A DNA stretch of 64,000 bases, taken from assembly GCA_013150955.1 (NCBI GenBank), contig JAADJD010000062.1, positions 62,001-126,000 of the forward strand. Reading direction: 5' to 3'. This DNA comes from Calditrichota bacterium. GTDB lineage: Bacteria; Calditrichota; Calditrichia; RBG-13-44-9; J042. Below are positions 26,331-36,751 of the stretch, piece by piece; within the stretch, counting starts at the first letter, position 1, and the number at the start of each line of letters is the position of its first letter. Position numbers and translations under genes: made by a program. The notes under the pieces were generated by a model. It saw only the letters and a program-made list of their open reading frames with translations, did not search any database and was not told the origin of the DNA.

Positions 26331-28127
26331 TTATTTGATCCGTTTAAACTTTTTATCCAGCTCTTCCAGGGTAAGATTGACAATCACCGGGCGGCCATGG
26401 GGACAGAAAAAGGGTTCCCGGGTGGCAAATAGCTGATCCACCAGGGCGTTCATTGCTTCCAGGCTTAATTTCTCGCCGGACTTGATGGCATTCTTACAGG
26501 CAAAAGCCGCGGCGATCTTTTCGTGCGGCTGATAATTTTTGTCCTCATTTTCCCGGTAATAGTCCAAAATCTCCAGCAAAATTTTCCCCTCGTAGCCCAC
26601 TTTCACATCCCCGGGAATGGCTTCGATTAAAATCGTTCGACCGCTGAGTTCGGTAATGGCAAACCCAATTTTCTCCAGCCACTCTTTCACTTCCGAGAAT
26701 ATCAAATAATCCTCCAGAGACAATTCCAGCGTTTGTGGAAATAGCAGCTGTTGCGAAGGCACCGATTGTTTCTTTTCCAGCGCATCCAGAATGCGTTCGT
26801 AAAGAATGCGTTCATGCGCCACATGTTGATCGATAATGACCAGGCCGCTCTTGATCTGAGAAAAAATGTAGCGATTGTGCACCTGCCAGAGATTGGCCTG
26901 AACACCAGCCTGATCTTCCACCTCCACCTCTGACCGGGTAAAGGGTAGGAGGGACGGGCCGGACTCGGTGGTTTCCGGAACGGTGTAGCTTAATGTCAGC
27001 TGGGCGTCGGATTCAACCGGAGACGATTGTCCACGAATGGGACGATTTACCGGCGGGCGATATCGCCGCATGGTCTGAAAATGCCGCTGAATTTCCTTCT
27101 TCTGCGGATCGCCCCCTGTCATGTCAAAATGGGGCACAATCTTTTGATCCTGAATGGCCTTCCTTACCGAAGACAGAAACAGGTGATACACCACCCGCTC
27201 GTTAGCGAAGCGCACCTCCATTTTGGTGGGATGCACGTTCACATCGACCAGATGCGGCGGTATGTGCAGGAACAGGATGAACTGGGGATACCGGGAACGT
27301 TCAATCAAATTGCCATAGCCCTGAAATACCGCGTGTGCCAGATTTCGGTTGATGATCGCCCGTCGATTCAGAAAGATGAATTGATTCTCGGTATTGCCCC
27401 GGGTGTGGTCGGGTTTGCACACGTAACCATCCAGACGAATGTCGTGGACTTCTTCGTTAATATAAACCAATCCCTGATAAAATTTTTCGCCAAAGACCTG
27501 GGTAATGCGTTGATCGATCTGGGTGCCTGGCAAATTGAAGACCTCTTCGCCGTTGTGAATCACCTCGAAATGTACCTCCGGATAGGCCAGAAAGAAGCGC
27601 TTAAGCACTTTCAAAATGTGGTTAAATTCCGTGTTATTGGCTTTTAGAAAACTGCGCCGCGCCGGGGTGTTGTAAAACAAATTTTTCACCGTAATGGTTG
27701 TTCCCCGGTGCATGGCTTCCTGGCCTCGAAAAACAATCCGCCCTCCTTCCAGCCGCAACACTGTTCCCGCGCCGCTGGACTCTGTGCAGGTCTTCAGTTC
27801 CAGCCGGGATACCGAAGCGATGCTGGGCAGGGCTTCCCCGCGGAATCCCAGCGTGGCAATGCGATCCAGATCCTGGATGCTCTGTATCTTACTGGTGGCA
27901 TGCCGTTCAAAGGCCAGCTCTGCATCCTTCTCATCCATTCCACACCCATTGTCGATCACCTGAATCAACTCCTTACCCGCCTGAGAAATAACGATGGTTA
28001 GCCGGGTGGCGCCCGCATCCAGCGAATTCTCCACCAGCTCTTTTACCACCGATGCCGGACGGTCAACAACCTCTCCTGCAGCAATTTTATTGGCAATGTT
28101 GGCGGGTAAAACACGAATTCGAGCCAT
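26331..28127 (-). CDS. mutL: DNA mismatch repair protein MutL, endonuclease type
   Basis: Couples mismatch recognition by MutS to strand incision. N-terminal GHKL ATPase: ELVENSLDAGAT (Asn/Glu for Mg-ATP), DNGCGM, and TLGFRGEALPSI. C-terminal region: DQHVAHERILYE, the endonuclease signature with Val for the usual Ala, ACKNAIKSG, and PFFCPHGRP, the Cys-His metal site. This marks it as a nicking MutL of the MutH-less kind. The start is set at ATG 28127 (MARIRVLP, as in the family), giving 598 residues; 18 further codons are open but unlike MutL. No mutS is in the window. Confidence 0.95.
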   Translation of the reverse strand: MARIRVLPANIANKIAAGEVVDRPASVVKELVENSLDAGATRLTIVISQAGKELIQVIDNGCGMDEKDAELAFERHATSKIQSIQDLDRIATLGFRGEALPSIASVSRLELKTCTESSGAGTVLRLEGGRIVFRGQEAMHRGTTITVKNLFYNTPARRSFLKANNTEFNHILKVLKRFFLAYPEVHFEVIHNGEEVFNLPGTQIDQRITQVFGEKFYQGLVYINEEVHDIRLDGYVCKPDHTRGNTENQFIFLNRRAIINRNLAHAVFQGYGNLIERSRYPQFILFLHIPPHLVDVNVHPTKMEVRFANERVVYHLFLSSVRKAIQDQKIVPHFDMTGGDPQKKEIQRHFQTMRRYRPPVNRPIRGQSSPVESDAQLTLSYTVPETTESGPSLLPFTRSEVEVEDQAGVQANLWQVHNRYIFSQIKSGLVIIDQHVAHERILYERILDALEKKQSVPSQQLLFPQTLELSLEDYLIFSEVKEWLEKIGFAITELSGRTILIEAIPGDVKVGYEGKILLEILDYYRENEDKNYQPHEKIAAAFACKNAIKSGEKLSLEAMNALVDQLFATREPFFCPHGRPVIVNLTLEELDKKFKRIK

Positions 28128-28211
28128 TCGAAGCTTGTCTTTCCTGATTTTCTCGTAAACAAAAAAATATAACCAACCCACTACAGGGTTTCAACTGCTT
28201 TCTGGATATTT

Positions 28212-28480
28212 AACCCAGATTAGCTTTAGACCACAAATTGCACGAATTAACACAAATAAAAATAATAAATTACATTAGACTGCGTCTGAATGAAAATTGG
28301 TTTCCGGGTTTATCCCCGATTATACATTAGCCTACGAATGACACGAATTAACACGAACAAAATAATAAAATCCGTTTGATCATATTCGGATAAAAAATGT
28401 GCTCCAGGATTTAATCACTATTTTGTTGGTATTTTTAGGATTCATTCGCGTGATTTGTGGTTTACTGTATGATTTGGGTT
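28212..28480 (-). repeat. interspersed repeat, composite copy 8 (reverse orientation)
   Basis: Outer arm AACCCAGATTAGCTTTAGAC, then a second arm with CCTACGAATGACACGAATTA, the core in reverse (TGTGCTCCAGGATTTAATCA), and the far arm ATTCGCGTGATTTGTGG ending GATTTGGGTT. Lies between the mutL start and the 3' end of the barrel gene. Confidence 0.9.
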
Positions 28481-28613
28481 AATTTCACGGGACTGGATAT
28501 CCATTTCCTGCCACTCAAACTGTCCGCATTCGTCAGTGGCTAATCCGCTATTCTGTCGAAAAGTCCACGGGAAATATTCATGAGGTGTCGAAAGAAGATG
28601 AAAGAGGTATGTT

Positions 28614-28644
28614 CCCGGGAAATGGGGGAAGCCCCATCCCCGGG
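28614..28644 (-). terminator. hairpin without U tract, 15 bases after stop
   Basis: Two-part stem: CCCGGG with CCCGGG outside and ATGGGG with CCCCAT inside. It follows the barrel gene stop at 28659 on the minus strand; no T run. Confidence 0.5.
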
Positions 28645-28658
28645 CTGAAGGTCATTGT

Positions 28659-29927
28659 TTAAAATCGAAAACGACTGGTCACCGCCAGGGTGAATCCTTT
28701 GCTCCCTCCCGGAGTAATGGCACCGCGATTCATAAATCCCACATCGATGAACCAGACTTTCAGGTCAATGCCGGCTCCGAATGCAAACGTAAAGCCGGTC
28801 TTCCCCCCCACGGAGATTCCCGCACGCAGCGGGATAATGGGAAAACCGGTGTATTCCACACCAACCGCCAATCGTGGAGTGGTGGTACCGCCCATGGAAC
28901 GGTTCAATCCCTGCTCGTATTCCCCGGTAATTAACAATTGATTGTTCCAGCGGTAGGCCACGGCCAGATCCAGCACCGCAGGCAGGCGACTGCTGAAAGC
29001 GCCGATGGTGATGCTGGTATCCGATTCGACAAACAGGCTATCAGCCATGCGATCGGGGAAGGAAAGGCTATCGGCCTTGATGGAAAAAATACGTTGAGTG
29101 GTTTCTTTATTCCATCGAATGCTACCAATGGGATTGATCAGCGCCAGACTGACCATCCATTTTTCTTCATATTGCCCAACAAATCCCAGATCGAAGGCAA
29201 TGCCATTGCCACCCCGTGCATAGCGGAGACGCATCTGGGAATCCAGTGCCAGAAAGTCGCGCCCGTTGTAAAATTCGCCGCGGGAGTCTTCCACCTCGGC
29301 GTAAACCAATCCGGCCAGATATTTAAACGCCACCCCCACCGCGAAAAAGTCAAAATAATCTTCCAGAAAATCCAGCTCCAGCGGTCGGGAAATTCCCAGC
29401 GTGGCAGCCATCCCCAACCAGGCCTCGCCGTCAAAATTTCCAATCTGGTATGTCCGGTCGATGTCGACATTCCCTTTTAACGGCAGTTCAAGCATGTCCT
29501 TGGGCGCCTCTAAAAATCCATTTCCCACAACCGCAAGGGACAGGCTCAGATTTCGGGCATAAAACGCCAGCGTATTAAATTTGGCCCAGAAGAAACCCTT
29601 CAAACCGGATTCATCAATGGCATTTAGAATCTCATTCTTATCCGCTGCGGTCAGGGAATCGCCCGTGGTAAAATAACGGTCGTATAGTCCCTTGGAAAGG
29701 CTATTGTTGAACACGCTAATATTGGCTGTCAGCAAATTGAATTCAAAATTGAATGGGCGATACAACGCCAGGGTGGCTGGATTGGTGCCCACCTGCTCCA
29801 GTCCCTTGGCATCGGCCGTGTTGCTATTGGCCATCCCGGCCGATCGCGCATCGAAGGACAATTGCGCAAACACCCCAGGCACCAGCAGCAATACACTGAT
29901 AATGGCAATTTTTCCATACCGTTTCAT
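28659..29927 (-). CDS. outer-membrane beta-barrel protein of PorV/DUF5723-like type
   Basis: 422-residue exported protein: signal peptide MKRYGKIAIISVLLLVPGVFA, then LSFDARSAGMANSNTADAKG and GTNPATLAL, the opening typical of FadL/PorV-like barrels in FCB bacteria. The rest alternates hydrophobic and polar residues in barrel-strand fashion and ends GFTLAVTSRFRF with a terminal Phe, the barrel-assembly signal. No enzyme motif. ATG 29927 is chosen (AGTAGG just upstream, seven bases after the upstream stop). Last gene of the M23-lipoprotein-barrel operon, so it probably acts with the lipoprotein at the outer membrane. Substrate or partner unknown. Confidence 0.8.
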   Translation of the reverse strand: MKRYGKIAIISVLLLVPGVFAQLSFDARSAGMANSNTADAKGLEQVGTNPATLALYRPFNFEFNLLTANISVFNNSLSKGLYDRYFTTGDSLTAADKNEILNAIDESGLKGFFWAKFNTLAFYARNLSLSLAVVGNGFLEAPKDMLELPLKGNVDIDRTYQIGNFDGEAWLGMAATLGISRPLELDFLEDYFDFFAVGVAFKYLAGLVYAEVEDSRGEFYNGRDFLALDSQMRLRYARGGNGIAFDLGFVGQYEEKWMVSLALINPIGSIRWNKETTQRIFSIKADSLSFPDRMADSLFVESDTSITIGAFSSRLPAVLDLAVAYRWNNQLLITGEYEQGLNRSMGGTTTPRLAVGVEYTGFPIIPLRAGISVGGKTGFTFAFGAGIDLKVWFIDVGFMNRGAITPGGSKGFTLAVTSRFRF

Positions 29928-29934
29928 GGGATAC

Positions 29935-32031
29935 CTACTGATTTTCATTCACGATCACTGTTAATTTCACCTGACCATTGACGGTGATGTAATCCACCGT
30001 GCGCAGGGCAACCTCCCCCGGTGTATCGGCAATTTTCAATTCGTATGCCACCCGAATTGGCGGCTGGCTCAAGATCCGCATTTCCTTACGGGTCAAATTG
30101 AACAGAACCTCGCTTTCCACCTCCTTATTGACGAATCCCGTGGCGGGATCCACCGTTGCCGCCTGCAGCTCAATTTCCTTAATAAATTCTTTATTGGGAT
30201 TGAAATAGGTGGTATCGAACAAATCGTTGCGCAAGGAATCGCGGGTGACAATCATCCGAACTTTTCCACCCAGCGGGGTATGATTCTTGACCCGAAGCGT
30301 CAGCGTTGCCTCCTGAATATCATTCTGTAAGGCATCCCGTAACTCCTGATCAATATCCTGCTCAGTTAACGTATCCACGCGGCTCTGAACGGGTTCCATA
30401 CCCTGAATGGAAAACTTCAAGGGTGTGGTTAGCTCGTAATTGGCCCAGACCTGACTTCCCAGGATCACTTCCGCTTCGCCAGAGGCGGTAATTTCGCCCT
30501 GCCCGCGAATGGAGGTTGGTAGAATGTTCACAAAATCCACCACCTCCGGGCCGGTCAATACAAATTGGGTTTGTCCTGGATTCCCCGGACGGCCGGGATT
30601 GATCGGCTGATTTAAAATCTCTATCTTTGCCGAATCGGTTACCACACCATTCTCATCTTCGTGATACCCCCACAAGGTGAGGTTTAACCGCAAATCTTCG
30701 ATATACAACTCGTTGAATAGATTAAGAATCAATTTCACATCGGCCAAACGAATTCCCCCGCCTTCCAGGCGATTGTAATCGGCAATGTTCTTTTCCTCAA
30801 AAGGCCCAAAGTCAATGGTTTCCGGGGCCAGAATACCGGTAAAGGATTTGAAGAACAGCGAGTCGGAAGAAATCTCGGTTACAATGTTGTCACTGCTCCG
30901 AACGGTTACAAACTGATCCGATTTGCTGGTCTTGGTAAAGATGAGCACCTCAATGCTATCCAGCGGCACATTGGGGTCGGTCGGATTCTGAATTTTGATA
31001 CCATCCAGAACAATCTTCTGGTTGATCGGGTCTTGATCAATAAACAAACTATCCTGGAAAGGATTGCCGTCGGGGCGGATCAGGCTTGGGATGGTGTAGA
31101 CAATTTTACCGGAAATGGCTGTCTCGTTCCGAAATGACAGGTAGAAATTGCCGCGACTGACCACCCCGCTTTTTATTTTATGCCGGCCGTTCAGGGCAAA
31201 CCGAACCTTGCGCTGAAATTCCTGGGATTCCAGCTTTGCCTTCACGGAGCTGGCTTCCATATTGGCCAGATCCACAATGATCTGAATTCCGGTTTGATTC
31301 AACACTTCATCGGTAATGGTAATAGTATCCTTCCGGGCAATGGGCACATTGTATTCCAGACGCAGGCGGTCATAAACATACATTCCCCCGGCAACGATAT
31401 CATCCCGCCCTTCACCCTGATCGCCAGAAGCCACTACCTTGTCGATCAAAATATCGCTTACCTGATTACCCAGACTATCATTCTTCAAGGTGAATTGAAT
31501 TCCCGAGGAGGAATTGTTGGGCCCCAGATCGAAAGGCAGGTTATTAATGACCCGGATGATGATCGTCCCCTGCTCCAGATAAATCCACCGGTAATCCTCT
31601 GCCGTCAGAATCTTTGCCGGTGGAACCAGGGTGGTTTCCGGGATGACCACCTGGGCTCCTGTTGGCAAACTGGCCAGTTCAGGGAAGATTTCGGCCAGGG
31701 TAATCATTCCGGTGTTCATGGCCTGCAAGGAGTCCAATCGCAGAATCCCAATTTCCAGTTGATTGGTGCTTCCCCGGGGCTGAAATGCCAGTTCACTTTC
31801 CGAAAGGGTTTCTGGATCAACCTCACCATTGACCTGAAGGGTGAGTAGCGAATCGGGATTCTGGGCCACGATGTTGGAATCGCCCAGCACCTCACTCATC
31901 TTAAACGTTTGTTCTGACAGGGGAAGAATCAGTGGAACCGCCCATCGCGGGAGTACCGGTTCCTTAAAATCGCAGGTCAGGAAGAACAATAGCGGAACCA
32001 GTACGGGAATTAACGCCTTAATTTTTTTCAT
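29935..32031 (-). CDS. large lipoprotein of unknown function
   Basis: 698 residues beginning MKKIKALIPVLVPLLFFLTCDFKEP, a lipoprotein signal with the lipid Cys at about 20. The remainder is beta-rich and acidic, with repeated strand-turn stretches reminiscent of adhesin or LEA-like sandwich domains (for example SIQGMEPVQSRVDTLTEQDI, ATLTLRVKNHTPLGGKVRMI). I cannot place it in a named family. It sits between an M23 peptidase (128 bases upstream) and the barrel gene (7 bases downstream), so an outer-membrane-anchored partner of the barrel is the best guess. AAAGG lies nine bases before ATG 32031. Confidence 0.78.
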   Translation of the reverse strand: MKKIKALIPVLVPLLFFLTCDFKEPVLPRWAVPLILPLSEQTFKMSEVLGDSNIVAQNPDSLLTLQVNGEVDPETLSESELAFQPRGSTNQLEIGILRLDSLQAMNTGMITLAEIFPELASLPTGAQVVIPETTLVPPAKILTAEDYRWIYLEQGTIIIRVINNLPFDLGPNNSSSGIQFTLKNDSLGNQVSDILIDKVVASGDQGEGRDDIVAGGMYVYDRLRLEYNVPIARKDTITITDEVLNQTGIQIIVDLANMEASSVKAKLESQEFQRKVRFALNGRHKIKSGVVSRGNFYLSFRNETAISGKIVYTIPSLIRPDGNPFQDSLFIDQDPINQKIVLDGIKIQNPTDPNVPLDSIEVLIFTKTSKSDQFVTVRSSDNIVTEISSDSLFFKSFTGILAPETIDFGPFEEKNIADYNRLEGGGIRLADVKLILNLFNELYIEDLRLNLTLWGYHEDENGVVTDSAKIEILNQPINPGRPGNPGQTQFVLTGPEVVDFVNILPTSIRGQGEITASGEAEVILGSQVWANYELTTPLKFSIQGMEPVQSRVDTLTEQDIDQELRDALQNDIQEATLTLRVKNHTPLGGKVRMIVTRDSLRNDLFDTTYFNPNKEFIKEIELQAATVDPATGFVNKEVESEVLFNLTRKEMRILSQPPIRVAYELKIADTPGEVALRTVDYITVNGQVKLTVIVNENQ

Positions 32032-32159
32032 TGGGAAAAACCTTTATTTTAAATTGCCTCACTCGTTATCGGGAAAATAAATAAATCGACACAAACGACT
32101 TAAATATGAGATAATTTTTAATTTGCAAACTTGACTTAGGTCACTCCCGGATTCGAAAA

Positions 32160-34412
32160 TCACCGTTGCAGGACAAACCGATGAACGGAACGATTGCCCA
32201 CATTATCCACCACGAAAACCTCCAGGTGTCTGGCGCCGGAAGGCAGGTGGCGGGGGTCTACCCGGATGAATTTTTCCTCCGGATCGTATTCAAACAACAC
32301 CCAGCGGCCATCCGCCCGAACGGTGATCTGTTTCTCTTTGTATATGCCGGCCATCTCATCGTACACTTCAAAAAACAACGGGCGGCGGGCATTCAACAGG
32401 GAATCGTTCCGTACGGCACTTAACACCCGAAACACCGGCGGGATGGTATCCTGAATCAGCGTAAATTTTTCCAGGCTGGTGATGCGCGCTCGTAATGTAT
32501 TCCCCTCCCAGCGGGTAGGTAAAAACAGCCATCCTTTTTTGCGATCCCAGTAGTATGCGCCCAGCCCTTTCACCCCGCGGAGCGAATCGGGTACCCGAAA
32601 GCCCATCTCGGCTCCCCGGCGAAAGGGCTGATCGAACGGTTGAACGTCGTACACCGGCGCCAACATCCGGTACGGCGATGCAACGGCGACCGTTTCATCG
32701 GGGACAATCTGTTGAATCCGGCAAAACAGGGTGTCGTATACACTCTCGCTTTCGAAACGAATCTCCAGTTGCCCATTCGACGATGCAACCCGCTGCACCT
32801 TTCCCGGCACCACCGGATGCCATTGCTGCAGCTCCGCCACCAGAAAAGGAAATTCATCCACCGGCAATTGGCTAATCCGGAAAAAATCCTCCACAGATAA
32901 AACCATCAATGCCTCTTCGCGCAGGGGATAAATGGGAATCGCCCTGAAGATGTCCGATTCCAGCAACCGGGGCACCAGATGAATGGGCACTTTTATTCCC
33001 AGCTGATTGCCACGGAAAACGATTCGTGGAGTAACACTGCTGCGGGTGGTTTGATCTTCTGGATCGACCGGATCTTCCAGTTGCGGATTCAGGTACACCG
33101 GCAACCCCGGCGATTGCGCCGTGTAGTAAGGGATGACTTTTAATTCCGGAATTTCCGGATTGGTCTTCAAGGGGATGGAAAGAAAATACCAGAAATCGCT
33201 GGCAATTTTTTGAACATCATCCAGAACGTATTGCGCGGGATCGCTAACTTTTCCAGACGCCGCCGGTTCACGAATCTCAATCCAGGTCAAGGGTTGCGGA
33301 GAGCGAACCGACAGCAGCAGTTTTTTTTGAACCACGCCCCGCGTCTCCACCTGCACCTGCAGATTTCGGTGAAAAATAATCGTCCCGCGGATCACCGTCT
33401 CATTCTGATGAAAATCCCGCAAACGGATCTCCACCGTATTTTCCCCATCATTCAGCAATCGCTCATCCAGAATGCCACCTTCAGGAGGAGTATCGGGATA
33501 AACCGGCAGAACATTCGCGGGATGACGGAAGAGATTTTGAAACTTGCCCCATCCCTTTCGCCATAACGAGAAATTTTTATCCAGCTCCACCAGGTGGGTA
33601 TGGCTGTAGCTGAAACGATCATAGCGCACATGAAAGGCCGGTACCTGATTGACCAACAATTCGGCTTCATAAAGGCCAAATTTGTTGTGCACCCCGTTGC
33701 CCATATCATATGCACGAATGGCCAGGTAGGCCGGCCCGGAAAGGTAGAGCGGTTCCGATAATTCAATGGTTTTACCTGCGTGAAGGGGAATGATGAGTGT
33801 ATCCGGTTCAAAATTAATGAATGTGCGTACCTTCAGGGGAATCACGGCCAGAAAACGTGCCCGTGGCGGGATGGTATCTTCCACCTCACCCGGATAAAAA
33901 CGCAACGGATTCATGGGACGGTTTTGCGGATCGCGAATTTCGAAATGCAGGTGGGGCACCCCGATTCCCGTTTCGCCGGTATAGCCAATGACCTGTCCCT
34001 TTTGCACCGGAAATGCAGAGGGCTCGGGGAAATAGTCCAGCACGTACTGTTGCCGCTTCATCCGCAATCGATCCGCAAACGCCTCGATTTCCGGAATGAA
34101 CCGTTCCAGGTGGGCGTAAACCGCAATGTTGCCATCCTTTAATTTCACATACAGGGCCTTTCCGTAACCATTTGCAGAGACCCGAATCCGATAAATGTAG
34201 CCATCATCGATGGCAAAGATCTTGTACCCGGTTCGATTCCAGGTTTTAATATCGATGGCAGCGTGAAAATGGCGCGGACGAAATTCGCAGAAACTGCTGG
34301 TCAGGTGTTTGCTGGCATTGGTGGGCCAGAGGTAATCCCCGGCCATAAGCCCCACCGGAACCCCCAGAAAAAAAGTAAGAAGTATCCGTTGAACGCGTGA
34401 AAATATGTTCAT
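32160..34412 (-). CDS. M23-family metallopeptidase with long C-terminal beta-rich region
   Basis: 750 residues with a signal peptide (cut near GLMAGD). The LytM/M23 fold is in the first 200 residues: HFHAAIDIK (HxxxD), VYAHLERF and PHLHFEIRD (HxH) supply the zinc ligands, so the domain looks active rather than an EnvC-type regulator. The other 550 residues are beta-rich, with MAGIYKEKQITVRADGRW near the end, similar to the C-terminal half of long M23 proteins in FCB bacteria. It likely trims peptidoglycan peptides in the periplasm. Gene order (peptidase, lipoprotein, barrel) suggests wall processing tied to outer-membrane assembly. Confidence 0.87.
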   Translation of the reverse strand: MNIFSRVQRILLTFFLGVPVGLMAGDYLWPTNASKHLTSSFCEFRPRHFHAAIDIKTWNRTGYKIFAIDDGYIYRIRVSANGYGKALYVKLKDGNIAVYAHLERFIPEIEAFADRLRMKRQQYVLDYFPEPSAFPVQKGQVIGYTGETGIGVPHLHFEIRDPQNRPMNPLRFYPGEVEDTIPPRARFLAVIPLKVRTFINFEPDTLIIPLHAGKTIELSEPLYLSGPAYLAIRAYDMGNGVHNKFGLYEAELLVNQVPAFHVRYDRFSYSHTHLVELDKNFSLWRKGWGKFQNLFRHPANVLPVYPDTPPEGGILDERLLNDGENTVEIRLRDFHQNETVIRGTIIFHRNLQVQVETRGVVQKKLLLSVRSPQPLTWIEIREPAASGKVSDPAQYVLDDVQKIASDFWYFLSIPLKTNPEIPELKVIPYYTAQSPGLPVYLNPQLEDPVDPEDQTTRSSVTPRIVFRGNQLGIKVPIHLVPRLLESDIFRAIPIYPLREEALMVLSVEDFFRISQLPVDEFPFLVAELQQWHPVVPGKVQRVASSNGQLEIRFESESVYDTLFCRIQQIVPDETVAVASPYRMLAPVYDVQPFDQPFRRGAEMGFRVPDSLRGVKGLGAYYWDRKKGWLFLPTRWEGNTLRARITSLEKFTLIQDTIPPVFRVLSAVRNDSLLNARRPLFFEVYDEMAGIYKEKQITVRADGRWVLFEYDPEEKFIRVDPRHLPSGARHLEVFVVDNVGNRSVHRFVLQR

Positions 34413-34630
34413 AAACCCTTTTTATTCATGATGATCATCTCATTCCGATGGAAGGGCAAATATAATTGCCCAACCCCCTTCAGGCAAATTACTTTCGGCA
34501 GAACCCTTCCATTTTTAAGCCGGATTCGTTCTGCGCGGGCAAATGATTATTTTTACCGGCCCACCCATCTCCGACCATCACATCCTTTTCTTACTCCCAG
34601 GCCATTCGTGCTGGCAATCATGCTCCCACC

Positions 34631-36751
34631 TTAGCGCCCCAGCCATTCCATCCGCACATCCACTACAGTCAACCGACGCCCATCATCGGATAAAATGATC
34701 GGATTGAGGTCTAACGAGGTGATCCCCGGAAAATCCACCACCAGCTGCGAAAGCCGCAACAGGATATCCACCAACCGGGATTCCTCCATGGCCTCCAGAT
34801 GCCGGGTACGCTTTAGCCAGGTGCGCAACCGGGTTTCCCGAATCATTTCACGGGCATCGCGGGGTGTAAGGGGAGCCAGACGAAAGGCCACTTCTTCCAG
34901 CGTTTCCACCAGCACGCCACCCAGCCCAACCATAATCATATGCCCCAGCTGCGCATCCTTTTGCACTCCCGCGATCAGTTCCCGACTTCCCGAGATCCAT
35001 TCCTGCACCAGACAGACAGCCGAGGTTGAGGCCGCCAGCTTTTCCTGCAATTCCTGCAATTGATCCCAGGCCTGACGGATGTCCGATTCGGTTTGCAAAT
35101 TGACCCGAACCGCTCCCACATCCGATTTATGAACAATCTGAGGAGACAGCAATTTCAACACCAGCGGACAATGCCAGGTACGGAAGATGTCCAGAACCTC
35201 TTCCAGATCCCGAACAATGGCAAATCGCGGAACGGGGAAGCCATACAACTCCAGCAACTTCCAGGCCTGTTGTTCGGCAAGGAATCCCCGGGGAGATAAC
35301 TCGGCCTGCTCAAGGATATGTTGCGCCTGATCCCGATCCACCGAAAGCGTTACCATTTCTTCCTCAGGAAGAGATTTCCAGCGGGCATATTCCCACATGG
35401 AGGCCAGTGCCCATGCGGCACCATCGGGATGAGAAAAGACGGGCATATTCAGGGAATGAAATATTTCCACGCCGGAATGCTCATCCCGGTGAGCCATCAG
35501 GACAATCATCACTGGCTTTTCGTGATCTTTGCCGATGAGTTGCTGAAATTCCCGGGCAATTTGTTCGGGAGTGGTGCTTACCGGCGGGCGCACGATGACG
35601 ACCACCACAGCATCCACGGATTCGTCTTCCAGCACAATCTTCAGCGTTTCCCGATAAGTTTCCTGAGTGGCGCTGGCGATCATGTCTACAGGATTTTCCA
35701 CCGCCGCCTCTTCCGGCAGCAGCTGGCGCAACCGCTGACGGGTGGATTCCTGGAAAGGCCTAACCTGTAATCCCACCCGTTCCAGGGCATCCACGGTGAG
35801 GATACCCGGGCCACCGGCGTTGGTCACCACTCCCACCCGTGGTCCCCGGGGTAAAGGTGCCAGCGAAAATGCCAGTGCCGTCTCCACAAATTCCTGAACC
35901 CGCTCCAGAGAAATGGCCCCACATTGCCTGAACAGGGCGTCCACTGCACGGGTGCTACCGGCCAGCGCACCGGTATGGGAAACTGCCGCCCGCGCCGCCG
36001 ATTGACTGCGACCCGACTTCAACACCAGCACCGGCTTGCGGCGGCACAGCCGATACAACCCCTCTCGAAACCTGTCGGGACGATCCAGGCCCTCCTGATA
36101 CAGCATCACCACCCGACTGTCCGCATCTTCCAGCAGGTAGGGCAAAAAGTCGGTTTCCGTCAGATCCGCTTTGTTTCCCAGACTGACAAATTTGGAGAAA
36201 CCCAGCCGCAGGCTGATGGCCAATTCCATAATGGCCACCGCAAGAGCACCCGACTGGGACAGAAACGCCACGTTTCCGGGGATCGGCTGAGTGGGCGAAA
36301 AGCTGGCATTCAAGCGAATCTCTGGATGGGTATTAAAAAAGCCCATGCAATTGGGCCCAATAAAGCGGATGCCATATTTGTAGGCTATTTCCAGCAACTC
36401 CATTTCCCGACGCCGTCCTGCTTCCCCGGTTTCTCGAAAGCCCGCCGTAATAATCACGGCCAGATGGATTCCTTTCTTTCCGCAGGACTCCAGGATTTCG
36501 GCCACCTGCTCCTTTCGGACCATAATCACGGCCAGATCCGGGGTCTCCGGCAATGTATCCAGAGAGCGGTGGCAGGCAATCCCTTCGATCTGATCCGCCG
36601 TGGGATGAATCAGGTAAATTGCTCCCTGATACCCAAAATCCATCACCGCGCGCAGAAACATGTGCCCCAGGGAGCCGGGCTTGCGGGACACACCGAAAAT
36701 CACCAGCGAACGCGGCTGGAAAAACTTGCGATCATTCCACTCGCTCTTCAT
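34631..36751 (-). CDS. ADP-forming acyl-CoA synthetase, alpha-beta fusion
   Basis: Makes an acyl-CoA from acid, CoA and ATP, or ATP from acetyl-CoA, ADP and phosphate in fermenters. 706 residues: CoA-binding Rossmann domain (about 10-130, VIFGVSRKPGSLG), succinyl-CoA-synthetase-like domains (about 150-450, including GPNCMG and FLSQSGALAVA), and an ATP-grasp domain (about 490-700). The phosphorylated His is H259 in VSHTGALAGS. In acetate-forming bacteria and archaea this enzyme yields ATP; some relatives are acetylated or regulate acetylation, but no GNAT domain is present here. Its ATG directly abuts the stop of the receiver gene, so the two are co-translated. Confidence 0.9.
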   Translation of the reverse strand: MKSEWNDRKFFQPRSLVIFGVSRKPGSLGHMFLRAVMDFGYQGAIYLIHPTADQIEGIACHRSLDTLPETPDLAVIMVRKEQVAEILESCGKKGIHLAVIITAGFRETGEAGRRREMELLEIAYKYGIRFIGPNCMGFFNTHPEIRLNASFSPTQPIPGNVAFLSQSGALAVAIMELAISLRLGFSKFVSLGNKADLTETDFLPYLLEDADSRVVMLYQEGLDRPDRFREGLYRLCRRKPVLVLKSGRSQSAARAAVSHTGALAGSTRAVDALFRQCGAISLERVQEFVETALAFSLAPLPRGPRVGVVTNAGGPGILTVDALERVGLQVRPFQESTRQRLRQLLPEEAAVENPVDMIASATQETYRETLKIVLEDESVDAVVVVIVRPPVSTTPEQIAREFQQLIGKDHEKPVMIVLMAHRDEHSGVEIFHSLNMPVFSHPDGAAWALASMWEYARWKSLPEEEMVTLSVDRDQAQHILEQAELSPRGFLAEQQAWKLLELYGFPVPRFAIVRDLEEVLDIFRTWHCPLVLKLLSPQIVHKSDVGAVRVNLQTESDIRQAWDQLQELQEKLAASTSAVCLVQEWISGSRELIAGVQKDAQLGHMIMVGLGGVLVETLEEVAFRLAPLTPRDAREMIRETRLRTWLKRTRHLEAMEESRLVDILLRLSQLVVDFPGITSLDLNPIILSDDGRRLTVVDVRMEWLGR

